From Acidobacteria bacterium AH-259-L09 (GTDB lineage Bacteria > Acidobacteriota > UBA6911 > RPQK01): 24,407 nt of DNA. The DNA is taken from NCBI GenBank assembly GCA_027717875.1, contig JALLOL010000011.1:1-24407 (forward strand), in the 5' to 3' direction. This document shows, piece after piece, positions 1 to 6,818 of the stretch; the stretch's first letter is position 1; every line of letters begins with the position of its first letter. The position numbers were made by a program, and so were the translations under genes. A model generated the notes under the pieces. The model was given only the letters and a program-made list of their open reading frames with translations. It was not told where the DNA came from and searched no databases.

Positions 1-159
1 TTGTGGGAGGAGCGGCTGGTCGTTTACGGCGATGGAAAAGGGCTTCCCTGCCTTGTGGCGGTCTTCGAATTCCATGACGAAGGCACCCCGCTTGCCGACG
101 GGAGGGAAGGTGATCACTGATGGCAAACTATTGCAATAAAAAGGAATAAATATTTATGG
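1..159. repeat. Left copy of island-flanking direct repeat
   Basis: This segment matches 15089-15247 at 157 of 159 positions by direct reading. The mismatches fall at 139 and 154, both in the AT-rich right end, and identity stops at 160. The window starts inside the repeat, so its true left edge is not visible. In the right copy the - strand reads as the end of an open frame, and this copy carries the same coding-like segment. The two copies enclose about 15 kb of defence genes. Confidence 0.95.
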
Positions 160-182
160 CGGCGTAGGATTCGAACCCTTAC
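157..182 (-). other. tRNA 3'-end-like sequence, possible attachment site
   Basis: On the - strand the sequence contains GGGTTCGAATCC followed by TACGCCGCCA, which resembles the T-arm and acceptor end of a tRNA. The T-stem pairs poorly and no matching 5' half (GGCGGCG acceptor strand, D-arm or anticodon arm) is found up to about 235, so this is not a complete tRNA gene. Integrative elements often carry the 3' end of their target tRNA at one junction. Its position just inside the direct repeat suggests a former attachment site. This is inference. Confidence 0.45.
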
Positions 183-302
183 CGATCTGTAAGTTGTTGT
201 AGAAGCTCGGTTTTTACTCTAACTAACTCTATCGGCTTGTGTTGCGTTGTTTCTCTACAGTCTACCTAGTTCCCTCGATTCCGTCTGGTACCCGACAGAA
301 AT

Positions 303-322
303 AGACACCAAACAGACACCAA
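303..322. repeat. Short tandem direct repeat, possible integrase arm-type sites
   Basis: AGACACCAAA occurs at 303-312 and again, cut by one base in this range, at 314-323, separated by one base. Pairs of about 10-bp direct repeats next to a tRNA-end sequence are typical of integrase arm-binding sites. No integrase gene is present in the window. Apart from this and the small open frame at 323-445, nothing recognisable lies between 183 and 450. Confidence 0.25.
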
Positions 323-445
323 ATGGGTTGCTGCTTTAAGATCCACGGCTGCCAGCGCAACACCCAGGATACCGTAATTTTGCCGGCTAAGGAAGTGCAG
401 GCGAAGCTCGATCAGGTGGAGATTGCGGGGGTTTTGGGGGAGTGA
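323..445 (+). pseudogene. Small 40-residue open frame, likely C-terminal gene remnant
   Basis: An ATG at 323 opens a 40-codon frame ending at TGA 443-445, with an in-frame TAG at 302-304 upstream. No convincing ribosome binding site precedes the ATG. The protein ends in KLDQVEIAGVLGE, and the last codons lie in a 25-bp sequence repeated at 1171-1195, where the same frame also ends in IAGVLGE and a stop. That pattern suggests two remnants of related gene ends on either side of the Mrr gene rather than a functional gene. The family is not recognised. Confidence 0.3.
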
Positions 446-446
446 G
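422..446. repeat. 25-bp repeat, copy 1 (left of the Mrr gene)
   Basis: The sequence starting ATTGCGGGGG and ending GGGGGAGTGAG matches 1171-1195 at 24 of 25 positions, with one T to G change. In both places it encodes IAGVLGE followed by a stop in one frame. The two copies bracket the Mrr-type gene at 540-1115. Confidence 0.85.
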
Positions 447-460
447 CTAGTTGCTTATTC

Positions 461-491
461 GTGCATCGCGTGAGATAAGAACGGGATGCAC
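461..491. promoter_or_regulatory. Inverted repeat in a possible promoter upstream of the Mrr gene
   Basis: GTGCATC at 461-467 and GATGCAC at 485-491 form perfect 7-bp arms separated by 17 bases. A weak promoter reading overlaps it: TTGCTT at 451-456, a 17-bp spacer, then GATAAG at 474-479. The palindrome could therefore be an operator. Only the inverted repeat is directly seen, and the promoter assignment is weak. Confidence 0.3.
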
Positions 492-539
492 CTGAAATCG
501 TCCCAGACCGCTATACGGCTAAATTATGAGGAGTGACTC

Positions 540-1115
540 GTGTACCGTAGTAATTATCCATATGCGCAGCTAGCAGCTGAGCGTCAACGCCGAAAGGCGG
601 CTGCAATTTTGCTTCAAAGAAAACCGGTGCTTCTAAAAGAATCTCTTGATTTTCGCAGCTCGATCGTCACTATCACGACCCAAGCCCACAAAAAGATCAT
701 AGAGTTGTACAAAGAGCCTAATCAATTGCACGGGATCAATAGACGCCAATTTGAGGAAATAATCGCTGAGATATTTGGCGGGTTCGGGTATTCTGTTGAG
801 CTAACGGCACAGACCCATGACGGAGGAAGAGATATTATTGCAATTGGAAGTAAAGATCAAGTTCGCACCAAGTACCTGATCGAGTGCAAACGGCCCGATC
901 CAGGCAAGGTTGTTGGGGTTGGATTTGCTAGGCAACTGCTAGGAGTTGTTGAAGATGAAAAAGCTACAAAAGGGCTCTTGGTCGCGACGACTTATTTTTC
1001 TCCTAAAGCGCAGGCTTTTGAAAAACGAAACGAGTGGCGTCTAGAGCTCAAAGACTATGACCGAGTGGTTGCATGGATTGAGCAATATATCCGCCTAATT
1101 ACTCCAGCTGAATAA
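540..1115 (+). CDS. Mrr-type restriction endonuclease (Mrr_cat domain)
   Basis: This 191-residue protein carries the Mrr-type PD-(D/E)xK nuclease fold in its C-terminal two thirds. An early glutamate lies at E72 (RQFEEIIAEIF), then GFGYSVELT, DGGRD at 94-98 and IECKR with E115 and K117, followed by RQLLGV and a GLLVAT strand. These match the catalytic D...ExK pattern of type IV restriction enzymes, which cut modified foreign DNA. The first 65 residues are basic and unassigned, shorter than the winged-helix domain of full-length Mrr, so the DNA-recognition part may differ. GTG at 540 is chosen because GAGGAG lies about 8 bases upstream. It is the only + strand gene in the island and converges on the OLD-type gene. 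The fold is fairly certain; the modified-base preference is unknown. Confidence 0.85.
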   Translation: MYRSNYPYAQLAAERQRRKAAAILLQRKPVLLKESLDFRSSIVTITTQAHKKIIELYKEPNQLHGINRRQFEEIIAEIFGGFGYSVELTAQTHDGGRDIIAIGSKDQVRTKYLIECKRPDPGKVVGVGFARQLLGVVEDEKATKGLLVATTYFSPKAQAFEKRNEWRLELKDYDRVVAWIEQYIRLITPAE

Positions 1116-1170
1116 CAACTCGTTCAACCGGACGTGCTTATTGGACTGCCTCAGCGGTCACGTTGGTCCG

Positions 1171-1195
1171 ATTGCGGGGGTGTTGGGGGAGTGAG
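1171..1195. repeat. 25-bp repeat, copy 2 (right of the Mrr gene)
   Basis: Second copy of the sequence at 422-446 with one mismatch. The frame reading IAGVLGE-stop is conserved, and just upstream it reads LDCLSGHVGP, unlike the left copy, so the two remnants come from diverged or differently broken sequences. A longer 84-codon frame through this region (1134-1388) is in another phase and is probably not a gene. Confidence 0.85.
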
Positions 1196-1250
1196 TTCGT
1201 TCTTGCCTGGTCTATTGAATCGTGGTCTGGTGGGTCTCGGAAAATGGCGG

Positions 1251-1316
1251 CCAAAATTCGGGGCTTGCAGGTGGCAAAGTTCGGGGCTTCGAGGTGGCAA
1301 GATTCGAGTCCTCGGG
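1251..1316. repeat. Imperfect ~23-bp tandem repeat, about 2.8 units
   Basis: Units start at 1251 (24 bases), 1275 (23 bases) and 1298 (partial, 19 bases), built on CAAAGTTCGGGGCTTCGAGG with GTGG at the unit end. The units have diverged from each other. The array lies in the G-rich gap between the convergent Mrr and OLD-type genes and shows no coding sense. Confidence 0.7.
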
Positions 1317-1327
1317 ACTCGGATTTT
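1302..1327 (+). terminator. Hairpin with short T-run between convergent genes
   Basis: ATTCGAGTCC (1302-1311), loop TCG and GGACTCGGAT (1315-1324) form a 10-bp stem with one G-T pair, followed by TTT. It lies about 190 bases after the Mrr stop and 70 bases before the OLD-type stop. It could stop + strand transcription, but the T-run is short. Confidence 0.35.
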
Positions 1328-1393
1328 GCGTGAGGGTTGGGACGCGGGTTTTGGCGGTTTTCGGGGGTTTAGGGTTTTAAGCGAGTGAAAGAA

Positions 1394-3025
1394 TCAAGGT
1401 AAAGCCACCTGTCGGATATGTTCAGCCAGGTCTCTTACTTTATCCCAGGGTTCACCACTCACGTCGGTTTGGGCCAATTCGCGTGCTACGTGGCGGGCTA
1501 TCATTGGCTTCGAGTCGGAGCTCAGGTATTCTCTCGCCTGTGCCTCGGTCTGGCTGTATTGTGGGAATAATTGACGAAGACAAACTTCAAAATCAGTTCC
1601 GAAGACTGCAAACTTGTCAGTAATGTGAAAATCAGTTCTCTCTAAAATCGCTTCTATCTCATCTTCTCCCAGTGTGGACAAGATATCGGTTCGACGGTTT
1701 CCTTCTGAATCTTCGCCAATAGCGTTGTCGAAAATCACGTATGTAGGAATCTCGTACGCGGTGAAAAGGCGCCACCATTTTGCAAGATTGCCCTTTCCAC
1801 CGACAGGAATAATTGCTACTCCTTCCGCGGAACAGTCGAGATCCACGGCCGCCAGATAAACGGGTAATGAGAGCGATTCTGTTGGGCCTTCCACCAAAAC
1901 TATCCGCTTTGCGAAAAAACCTTCCTTGATTTCGCGCGTCGAGTTCGCGTCGTAGAAATCCTGAATAGAACCGCGCTGTACGCGTCCCGAAGGGACTCCG
2001 TGTACCTCACACCAGCCAACTAAGTAATCGAGGTCTCGTTGGATCACCCGAGTTCCGTTACCTGGCTCTTTCAAGACGAGTGCCAAGCCTTCAATGTTGA
2101 GAAGATCCACGAAGGCGGGACTGTGAGTCGTCAGCACGATTTGTAAGCCATCGCGAGCCAGCCCTCGGATTTTTCTCGCTAGCCATTCCTGCGCAAGTGG
2201 ATGAAGGTGAGCTTCTGGTTCTTCAATCGCTAGCAGAATGCCGCCGTGAAAGGCTTTCGCATACGCATGGGCAAAGGCGAGAGCGAGCATTTGCTCTTCT
2301 CCTGTTCCGAGCTCTTCCAGTGTCCTGGGTTCACCTCCCTCATCAGCGTGAAGCCGGAGGGCATGGAAGAAATTTACGGGATTATACGCTTCGAAATCGA
2401 CTTCGAGCCGGTGAGTCATGGACTGAATAAGGTCAGCAAAGTCCTCACGTAAACTGTGGCGAAAATTTGAGAACTCTTCGACCTCGTCAAAAATCTCCTT
2501 GGTCTGCTGAAATACATTCTCAAGGCGCTGCCGTACGTCGGCATTCTCTTGCATTGCCTTGTGAAAGCGATGCATCAGACGACTGAGCATCGTGTACTTC
2601 GAGGTGTAGCTGAGTTGATACGAGAGTCGCCGATCAGCGCCGATTGTTACAGCTATCAGTTCATTTCGGTCATTTCCACTGATGAAGCCGTCATCTCTCC
2701 ACTCGTCAGAACCCCTGAACTCAACTTCCGGATCTTGGGAGGAATCGTAGATCCACCTTACCGAGTCATATCTGCCCAATGGAACAGAGAAATGTGCTTC
2801 TACCGAGATACGACTTTCCCTATCACGGAGGTAAAATTCATTGTCCTGTGGTTCGTGGTTTCCCGGCCAAAACTCTCCCAAGATTAGATCAATGGCTCTG
2901 GCGATGTTTGATTTCCCGGCGTTATTCTCGCCAATTAGGATCAGAGGGGCATTTTCAGGGAAACACACTTCTGCTTCTTCCACTGACCGATAGCCGCGTA
3001 TGACGATCTTCTCAATTTGAGCCAT
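1394..3025 (-). CDS. OLD-family ATP-dependent nuclease (AAA ATPase plus TOPRIM)
   Basis: This 543-residue protein has the two-part layout of overcoming-lysogenization-defect (OLD) nucleases. The N-terminal ABC/SMC-type ATPase shows Walker A GENNAGKS at 32-39, a signature-like LGTGEEQ near 239-245, Walker B ILLAIEEPE at 263-271 and the H-loop TTH at 299-301. The C-terminal half begins a TOPRIM domain with RIVLVEGPTE (E379) and has a YVIFDNAIGED strand (D433, D439) suited to metal binding. No UvrD-type helicase is adjacent, so it resembles a stand-alone class 1 OLD rather than the GajA of a Gabija pair. It is the last gene of the - strand block, 109 bases after the TIGR02391 gene, and its leader is related to that gene's leader. 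The architecture is clear; the trigger and target are unknown. Confidence 0.88.
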   Translation of the reverse strand: MAQIEKIVIRGYRSVEEAEVCFPENAPLILIGENNAGKSNIARAIDLILGEFWPGNHEPQDNEFYLRDRESRISVEAHFSVPLGRYDSVRWIYDSSQDPEVEFRGSDEWRDDGFISGNDRNELIAVTIGADRRLSYQLSYTSKYTMLSRLMHRFHKAMQENADVRQRLENVFQQTKEIFDEVEEFSNFRHSLREDFADLIQSMTHRLEVDFEAYNPVNFFHALRLHADEGGEPRTLEELGTGEEQMLALAFAHAYAKAFHGGILLAIEEPEAHLHPLAQEWLARKIRGLARDGLQIVLTTHSPAFVDLLNIEGLALVLKEPGNGTRVIQRDLDYLVGWCEVHGVPSGRVQRGSIQDFYDANSTREIKEGFFAKRIVLVEGPTESLSLPVYLAAVDLDCSAEGVAIIPVGGKGNLAKWWRLFTAYEIPTYVIFDNAIGEDSEGNRRTDILSTLGEDEIEAILERTDFHITDKFAVFGTDFEVCLRQLFPQYSQTEAQAREYLSSDSKPMIARHVARELAQTDVSGEPWDKVRDLAEHIRQVALP

Positions 3026-3043
3026 AAAGTTTATTCCGCCCTA

Positions 3044-3124
3044 TTTTACTCCGCTGCCCTGGGTCGAAGTCATGCCGCCAGTAGCGAGGAGGGACACAGA
3101 AAAGTCGAAGGGGGATGTAAATTT
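3044..3124 (-). repeat. Duplicated 5' leader, copy A (before the OLD-type gene)
   Basis: Read on the - strand, this spacer shares blocks in the same order with 3970-4041: AATTTA near its start, CCCCTTC then ACTTT, CGCTACT, GGGCAG and finally GGAGTAAAAT. Copy A has about 10 extra bases after CTACT. In copy B the final block runs into the start codon of the next gene; here it stops about 18 bases short of the OLD-type ATG. The two spacers appear homologous. Confidence 0.65.
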
Positions 3125-3134
3125 TTTTGAACCC

Positions 3135-3971
3135 TTACGGGGATCGTCGCACCACGGCGGCGGCATCTAGTCTACGGTGAAGGTAGGACACAAGAGTTAG
3201 GAGGTCAAGGGCGTCCTGTTCTTCGATTCTCCACGTGATCTTGGGTGCGTGCGCCGTCACGTTCCGAAAGGTTCCGAACATGCCCTTCAAGAGGTTTGCA
3301 AATCCCTTTTGCTCCGATTGTTCCGTCTCGGTTCGCAGAGTGTTGATCGCAAGGAGCGGGTTCGAGACCTTGAATGCCTGATCCACCAGCTCAGCACCAT
3401 CGCCAGTGAGTCCCGTTTTATCGCGGATTTTTTCCGCTACGCTTTTTGTTGCTTCAAAAACCGCATGGAAATAGTTCTCTTGGAGGAGCTCCGCTCGGCA
3501 GAACGGGAGGACATCGTGATGGACATTTCGTTCTGTTAGTTTCGAACGAAGGCGACCGGCTCTTTGCTGTGCCTGGGCAAGCGTAGCTGCCTTTTCGACC
3601 CTACCAACTTTTCCGTCTTCGCCGACAGTAAATCCGCAGAATGCAAGGGCTACGTTAAGTTCCCCACGGAGTCTTTCAAACGTTTCTCGATTGCTAACGT
3701 AGCGGGCTGGCTCCATCACAACCTGGAGAAACGCTAAGACGTTGTTTGCGCGGCTGTCCTGGTTCTGTCTTGCTTGAAGCGCCTCGAACAATCTGTGTCG
3801 CTTTGTGTAGCTCGGCAGTGGGTCTTCGATCCCACAGCGTTGCAGCAGACGGGTAATTTCTGAACCCGTGAGCCCTCCAGATGTGTCTCCAATGATGTTG
3901 CAGATAGCTTCAAGATGGGTATCGTTCAATTTGGGAATAACAGACATAACAGTGTTCCATTGAAGTTCCAT
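3135..3971 (-). CDS. TIGR02391 (Ymh) family protein with HEPN RNase motif
   Basis: The C-terminal 110 residues of this 278-residue protein match the TIGR02391/Hypoth_ymh family: YFHAVFEATKSVAEKIRDKT, then GFANLLKGMFGTFRNVTAH. The RNVTAH at 236-241 fits the R-x4-6-H motif of HEPN RNases, often toxins or abortive-infection effectors. The N-terminal 90 residues look like a helical DNA-binding or adaptor region (TGSEITRLLQRCGIEDP) and are unassigned. The ATG at 3971 is preceded by GGGAG about 4 bases upstream, within a leader that is related to the one before the OLD-type gene. Both genes lie on the - strand with no other gene between them, so a functional pair is possible. Family membership is probable; RNase activity is predicted only. 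Confidence 0.72.
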   Translation of the reverse strand: MELQWNTVMSVIPKLNDTHLEAICNIIGDTSGGLTGSEITRLLQRCGIEDPLPSYTKRHRLFEALQARQNQDSRANNVLAFLQVVMEPARYVSNRETFERLRGELNVALAFCGFTVGEDGKVGRVEKAATLAQAQQRAGRLRSKLTERNVHHDVLPFCRAELLQENYFHAVFEATKSVAEKIRDKTGLTGDGAELVDQAFKVSNPLLAINTLRTETEQSEQKGFANLLKGMFGTFRNVTAHAPKITWRIEEQDALDLLTLVSYLHRRLDAAAVVRRSP

Positions 3972-4041
3972 TTTACTCCCTCGCCCTGCCTTCCAAAGGA
4001 GTAGCGGAGTGGCATAAAGGAAAGTTGAAGGGGAGATAAAT
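3970..4041 (-). repeat. Duplicated 5' leader, copy B (before the TIGR02391 gene)
   Basis: This is the shorter partner of 3044-3124. On the - strand it reads AATTTATCTCCCCTTCAACT, then a CGCTACT block, GGCAGGGCGAGGGAGTAAA and the ATG. The shared GGAGTAAAAT block supplies the ribosome binding site and start codon here, which suggests that this copy keeps the original arrangement. Confidence 0.65.
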
Positions 4042-4055
4042 TGAGCCGAAGAGAG

Positions 4056-5222
4056 TTATGGGACAATGATTGCCAGTACCGTTAGCTCCGCGCTGGAAAG
4101 TTTGCCCAAATCGGCTTCAACTCCCCGTGGATTTTCGATAATACTATCCGGATCGTATATGAAGCACACGAGCGTGCTGCAATCTGGGTGTTCCTTATAT
4201 CTTGCAGCGTCGATCGTCAACTCGTTCGCCACTTCCTTTGCGCCAAGATTCTTTCGAGTCCTTTTCGCCTCAACAACTAGCAGCTCCGGTTTAAGAAGAA
4301 AGTCCATTCTTGAAGCGCTGCCCGCATATGAAGGTGTCCACTCCTCGGGGCGAATGTCGTCAAAATGAAGTCGTAGCAAAGCGTGCAGTAGGTCTTGAAC
4401 GTCGTACTCATCAGAAATTTCAAGCGTTGGGCGTCCCTCACGTCGGCTGGTTAGTTGTTTGGCAACAAGGTGAAAACGTCGGCAGATCAGCTTCACGAGT
4501 TCGATCGTTGTACTAGTTTCTTCTCGGCTGCCCGTCATTTCGAGATGATCCAGTTGGCTCAAGGTTTGTCGCAAAAATCGCCGCGCAAGATTGACAAAGG
4601 TTTCGATAGACACGCAACGCGACGCATGCTCTGAGGCGATCGCCTCATAGTAGACATGGGCAGGAATGCGAAAGCCTTGAGAACCTGCGGAAGTATCACG
4701 GGTCATCACGCCCTGTGGAATGTTTGCATTAACGTACGTTTCTGCGCTATGACCCCAGCGGTGCTTCTCTATGTGTTTAAGCAGCTCTTTTTCTTTCTCT
4801 AACCCCTCGACCGAATAAAGAGGGGAGATTTCAACAAGAATTTCAGTTTGAACTTCCCGTGCTCTCTTTACGAGTTCCCTTGCGGACGGCTCGACTGCGT
4901 CGAATTGAACATCGGCGATTTGCTCAATTCGCGCCTTAACATCTTGCTCTTCACGAGCCTTCCAGCGAGGTGGAAGACCGTGTGTCCCGCCCCACTCTGG
5001 GCTAAATCGGTGCTGCAAAGGAGGCTTTTCAAAATCACCGTAATACAGTTCCGAATGGTATCCAAGCCAGGAGCCACTCCAAGATTCGGAAATCTTCGCA
5101 GCGGCGTCGGTCAGTTTCTTGAATTGCTCGATGGTTTCGTTCAGCTCTTGGTTAATTTCTTCTTGGAATTCGTCAACTTGTTTCAGGAGTGCTTCCGCTT
5201 TTTGGATCAAATCCTTGCTCAT
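4056..5222 (-). CDS. DpnII/MboI-type PD-(D/E)xK nuclease-domain protein
   Basis: The last 120 residues of this 388-residue protein match the restriction-endonuclease domain named for DpnII-MboI. DVQDLLHALLRLHFDDIRPE near 274-293 leads into SRMDFLLKPELLVVEAKRTR, with D307 and E318-A-K320 as the catalytic D...ExK, and then GAKEVANELTIDAARYKEHP. The first 45 residues are a probable coiled coil, and the middle part (50-260) is helical and unassigned. No dedicated methyltransferase flanks it, so it need not be half of a classical type II pair and may be a stand-alone defence effector. It lies 46 bases after the AbiEii-WYL gene on the same strand, with no strong ribosome binding site before the ATG at 5222. 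Nuclease fold likely; target unknown. Confidence 0.75.
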   Translation of the reverse strand: MSKDLIQKAEALLKQVDEFQEEINQELNETIEQFKKLTDAAAKISESWSGSWLGYHSELYYGDFEKPPLQHRFSPEWGGTHGLPPRWKAREEQDVKARIEQIADVQFDAVEPSARELVKRAREVQTEILVEISPLYSVEGLEKEKELLKHIEKHRWGHSAETYVNANIPQGVMTRDTSAGSQGFRIPAHVYYEAIASEHASRCVSIETFVNLARRFLRQTLSQLDHLEMTGSREETSTTIELVKLICRRFHLVAKQLTSRREGRPTLEISDEYDVQDLLHALLRLHFDDIRPEEWTPSYAGSASRMDFLLKPELLVVEAKRTRKNLGAKEVANELTIDAARYKEHPDCSTLVCFIYDPDSIIENPRGVEADLGKLSSAELTVLAIIVP

Positions 5223-5268
5223 ATCTGACAGTTATTAGAGTTCGCCGGATGACGACGAGGCGTGTTAA

Positions 5269-6657
5269 TTAGTAGCCGAACCATTGCTCGTCCACTTGGA
5301 TTCCTCGCCGTCCGTAACAATAATTGCCAAATGTGTCTTTATGCTTCCTCATCCGCGTATCACGGGTAGACCTTCGAAAACGTTTTCCACAATAGGAGCA
5401 CTCCACAATATAGACAATGCCGGGTTTCCTTTTGCTACTTCTTCGGGTGCGCTTCCTTCCGGTTGAGAATGGTGACCCAAAATAGGTTTTGCCAGTCAAT
5501 TCCCCGGCTTTCGACAGCTCGACAGGGAGCCTCGGTTCGAATTTTTCCTCAGTGTTTCGCATCGAAGAAATCTTATGGTGTAAGAAGCTCTTGATCCCAG
5601 GACCACTTGACCGACCTCCGGTGCGATCCCAAACATAGAAGTATTCCTGTCCCACTCCATCAGTCTTTCGCACCTTATAGACCAGCGAATAGGGCTCTAC
5701 CAACCGCTTCACGCCGTCGTAGACTACTTCCAGGAGTGTTAAATTACTGCCAGCTTCCATGATCGGGTTTCTGAAGCCAGAGGGGTAGAAGGCAAGTTCG
5801 GCATTACTGGCAGGAAACCCACCGAATAATTCTTCGATGCTGTCCTTAAACTTTTGAAGAGCCAGGTCGAAGTCAATTAGGCTGTCTTTCGGGCAGACCA
5901 GGTACTTGTTCCAAACGGCACGAAAGACCTCCAGTGGCAGGTCTAAGAGTAAGCCCCTCACGATGCCTGGTCCACGTTCAAAAATTGTCTTCCTTAGGAA
6001 TGTCCTGACGAGTTCTGAACGATTAACTTCGATATCACGGTTTATAAAAATCGAGTACACGTAATCGTATAGATCAGCCAAATGGCGTCGCTGGAGTAGG
6101 CACTTCAGTTTAGTCGCGAGCAACTCTTCAAGCGCTACACACTTGATCTCGGTGCGACACTCTGGAGCGTCCGAGTACGGGTGGATGAGGTATCGAGTCT
6201 GTACCGGCAGATAGATCCGGTCGAATTCGGTGATGTCCAGTCGAATACTGATCGTGATGGAATCGGGGTTCCCGTAAAAGTCCTTAAAGTATAGCCGGGC
6301 ATCATAAACCTTAAGTTGTCTGTCCACCCGTTGCTTTTGTTCGACCCGGTTGCGTTCCTTTTCAAAGACGACTCCGGTTGAACTTTGAATTGTGTCGCAA
6401 ATTTTGTTCAGCTCAGCACCTAAGAACTCCTCAGAGAGCACGGATTGGGTTGAGAAATCGAGATCGCGCGAAAATCTCGTGTTGGGAAAATACGCCTTCC
6501 GAAAACAGTTTCCGCCTTTCAGAATCAGGATATCCTTGAGCGCACTCCCGTTGTACAGGCTGGCTAGAAGCCAACCGAAAACGTAGTCTCGTTCTACATT
6601 AGCCGGGTGAATCGCGAATTCAGCGCCTTTTTGTTCAACTTCGTCCTTCGTGATCAT
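5269..6657 (-). CDS. AbiEii-type nucleotidyltransferase fused to WYL-like domain and zinc finger
   Basis: Residues 1-230 of this 462-residue protein carry the AbiEii/AbiGii toxin fold: ILKGGN at 45-50, RFSRDLDFS with D65 and D67 as probable metal ligands, and ALEELLATKLKCLLQRRHLA at 175-194, followed by DLYDYV. Known relatives transfer nucleotides to tRNA ends and halt growth on phage infection. Residues 305-380 (YDGVKRLVEPYSLVYK, then EYFYVWDR and HHKISSM) resemble a WYL ligand-sensing domain. The tail has C420, C423, H439 and C447 as a C2HC zinc finger. AbiEii normally works with an AbiEi antitoxin, which is absent, so the WYL part may provide control. The gene begins a new - strand unit with its own promoter and palindrome. 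The AbiEii call is firm, the zinc finger likely, and the WYL call moderate. Confidence 0.8.
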   Translation of the reverse strand: MITKDEVEQKGAEFAIHPANVERDYVFGWLLASLYNGSALKDILILKGGNCFRKAYFPNTRFSRDLDFSTQSVLSEEFLGAELNKICDTIQSSTGVVFEKERNRVEQKQRVDRQLKVYDARLYFKDFYGNPDSITISIRLDITEFDRIYLPVQTRYLIHPYSDAPECRTEIKCVALEELLATKLKCLLQRRHLADLYDYVYSIFINRDIEVNRSELVRTFLRKTIFERGPGIVRGLLLDLPLEVFRAVWNKYLVCPKDSLIDFDLALQKFKDSIEELFGGFPASNAELAFYPSGFRNPIMEAGSNLTLLEVVYDGVKRLVEPYSLVYKVRKTDGVGQEYFYVWDRTGGRSSGPGIKSFLHHKISSMRNTEEKFEPRLPVELSKAGELTGKTYFGSPFSTGRKRTRRSSKRKPGIVYIVECSYCGKRFRRSTRDTRMRKHKDTFGNYCYGRRGIQVDEQWFGY

Positions 6658-6700
6658 CGCAAAAAATCAGTAAACATCTACATGTGGTATAAGAACAACC

Positions 6701-6725
6701 ATTATAGCACATTATATTGTGCTAT
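6701..6725 (-). promoter_or_regulatory. Promoter with 22-bp palindromic operator for the AbiEii-WYL gene
   Basis: ATAGCACA (6704-6711), TTATAT and TGTGCTAT (6718-6725) form perfect 8-bp arms around 6 bases. On the - strand a consensus -10 element TATAAT occupies 6701-6706, preceded by TGC as an extended -10, and a second TATAAT lies at 6711-6716 inside the palindrome. A protein bound here would cover the promoter. The start codon is about 40 bases downstream with no clear ribosome binding site. Several WYL-domain phage-defence regulators repress their own promoters through inverted repeats, so autoregulation is plausible. Confidence 0.6.
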
Positions 6726-6818
6726 TCTCCATCGAGGTCATTCATGGAAATTTCTACGCGAGACCTGCCCCGCTAGAGTGCGCCCCGGAAGGCTCTGGAG
6801 AGGATGGAGGGTGTGAGG

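Noticed and set aside
157..235. Complete tRNA gene on the - strand
   Set aside because: Only the T-loop and acceptor-like end are present. The T-stem mispairs, and no anticodon arm, D-arm or 5' acceptor strand is found.
1251..1316. CRISPR array
   Set aside because: The units are contiguous and diverged with no unique spacers, and no cas genes are nearby.
1134..1388. 84-codon + strand frame as a gene
   Set aside because: Low-complexity G/R/W-rich product, no ribosome binding site, and it runs through tandem repeats.
1394..3025. GajA of a Gabija system
   Set aside because: No UvrD-like GajB gene is adjacent; the neighbour is a TIGR02391 protein.
5223..6818. AbiEi antitoxin gene beside AbiEii
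   Set aside because: The flanking gaps are 46 and about 160 bases, and neither neighbour resembles AbiEi.
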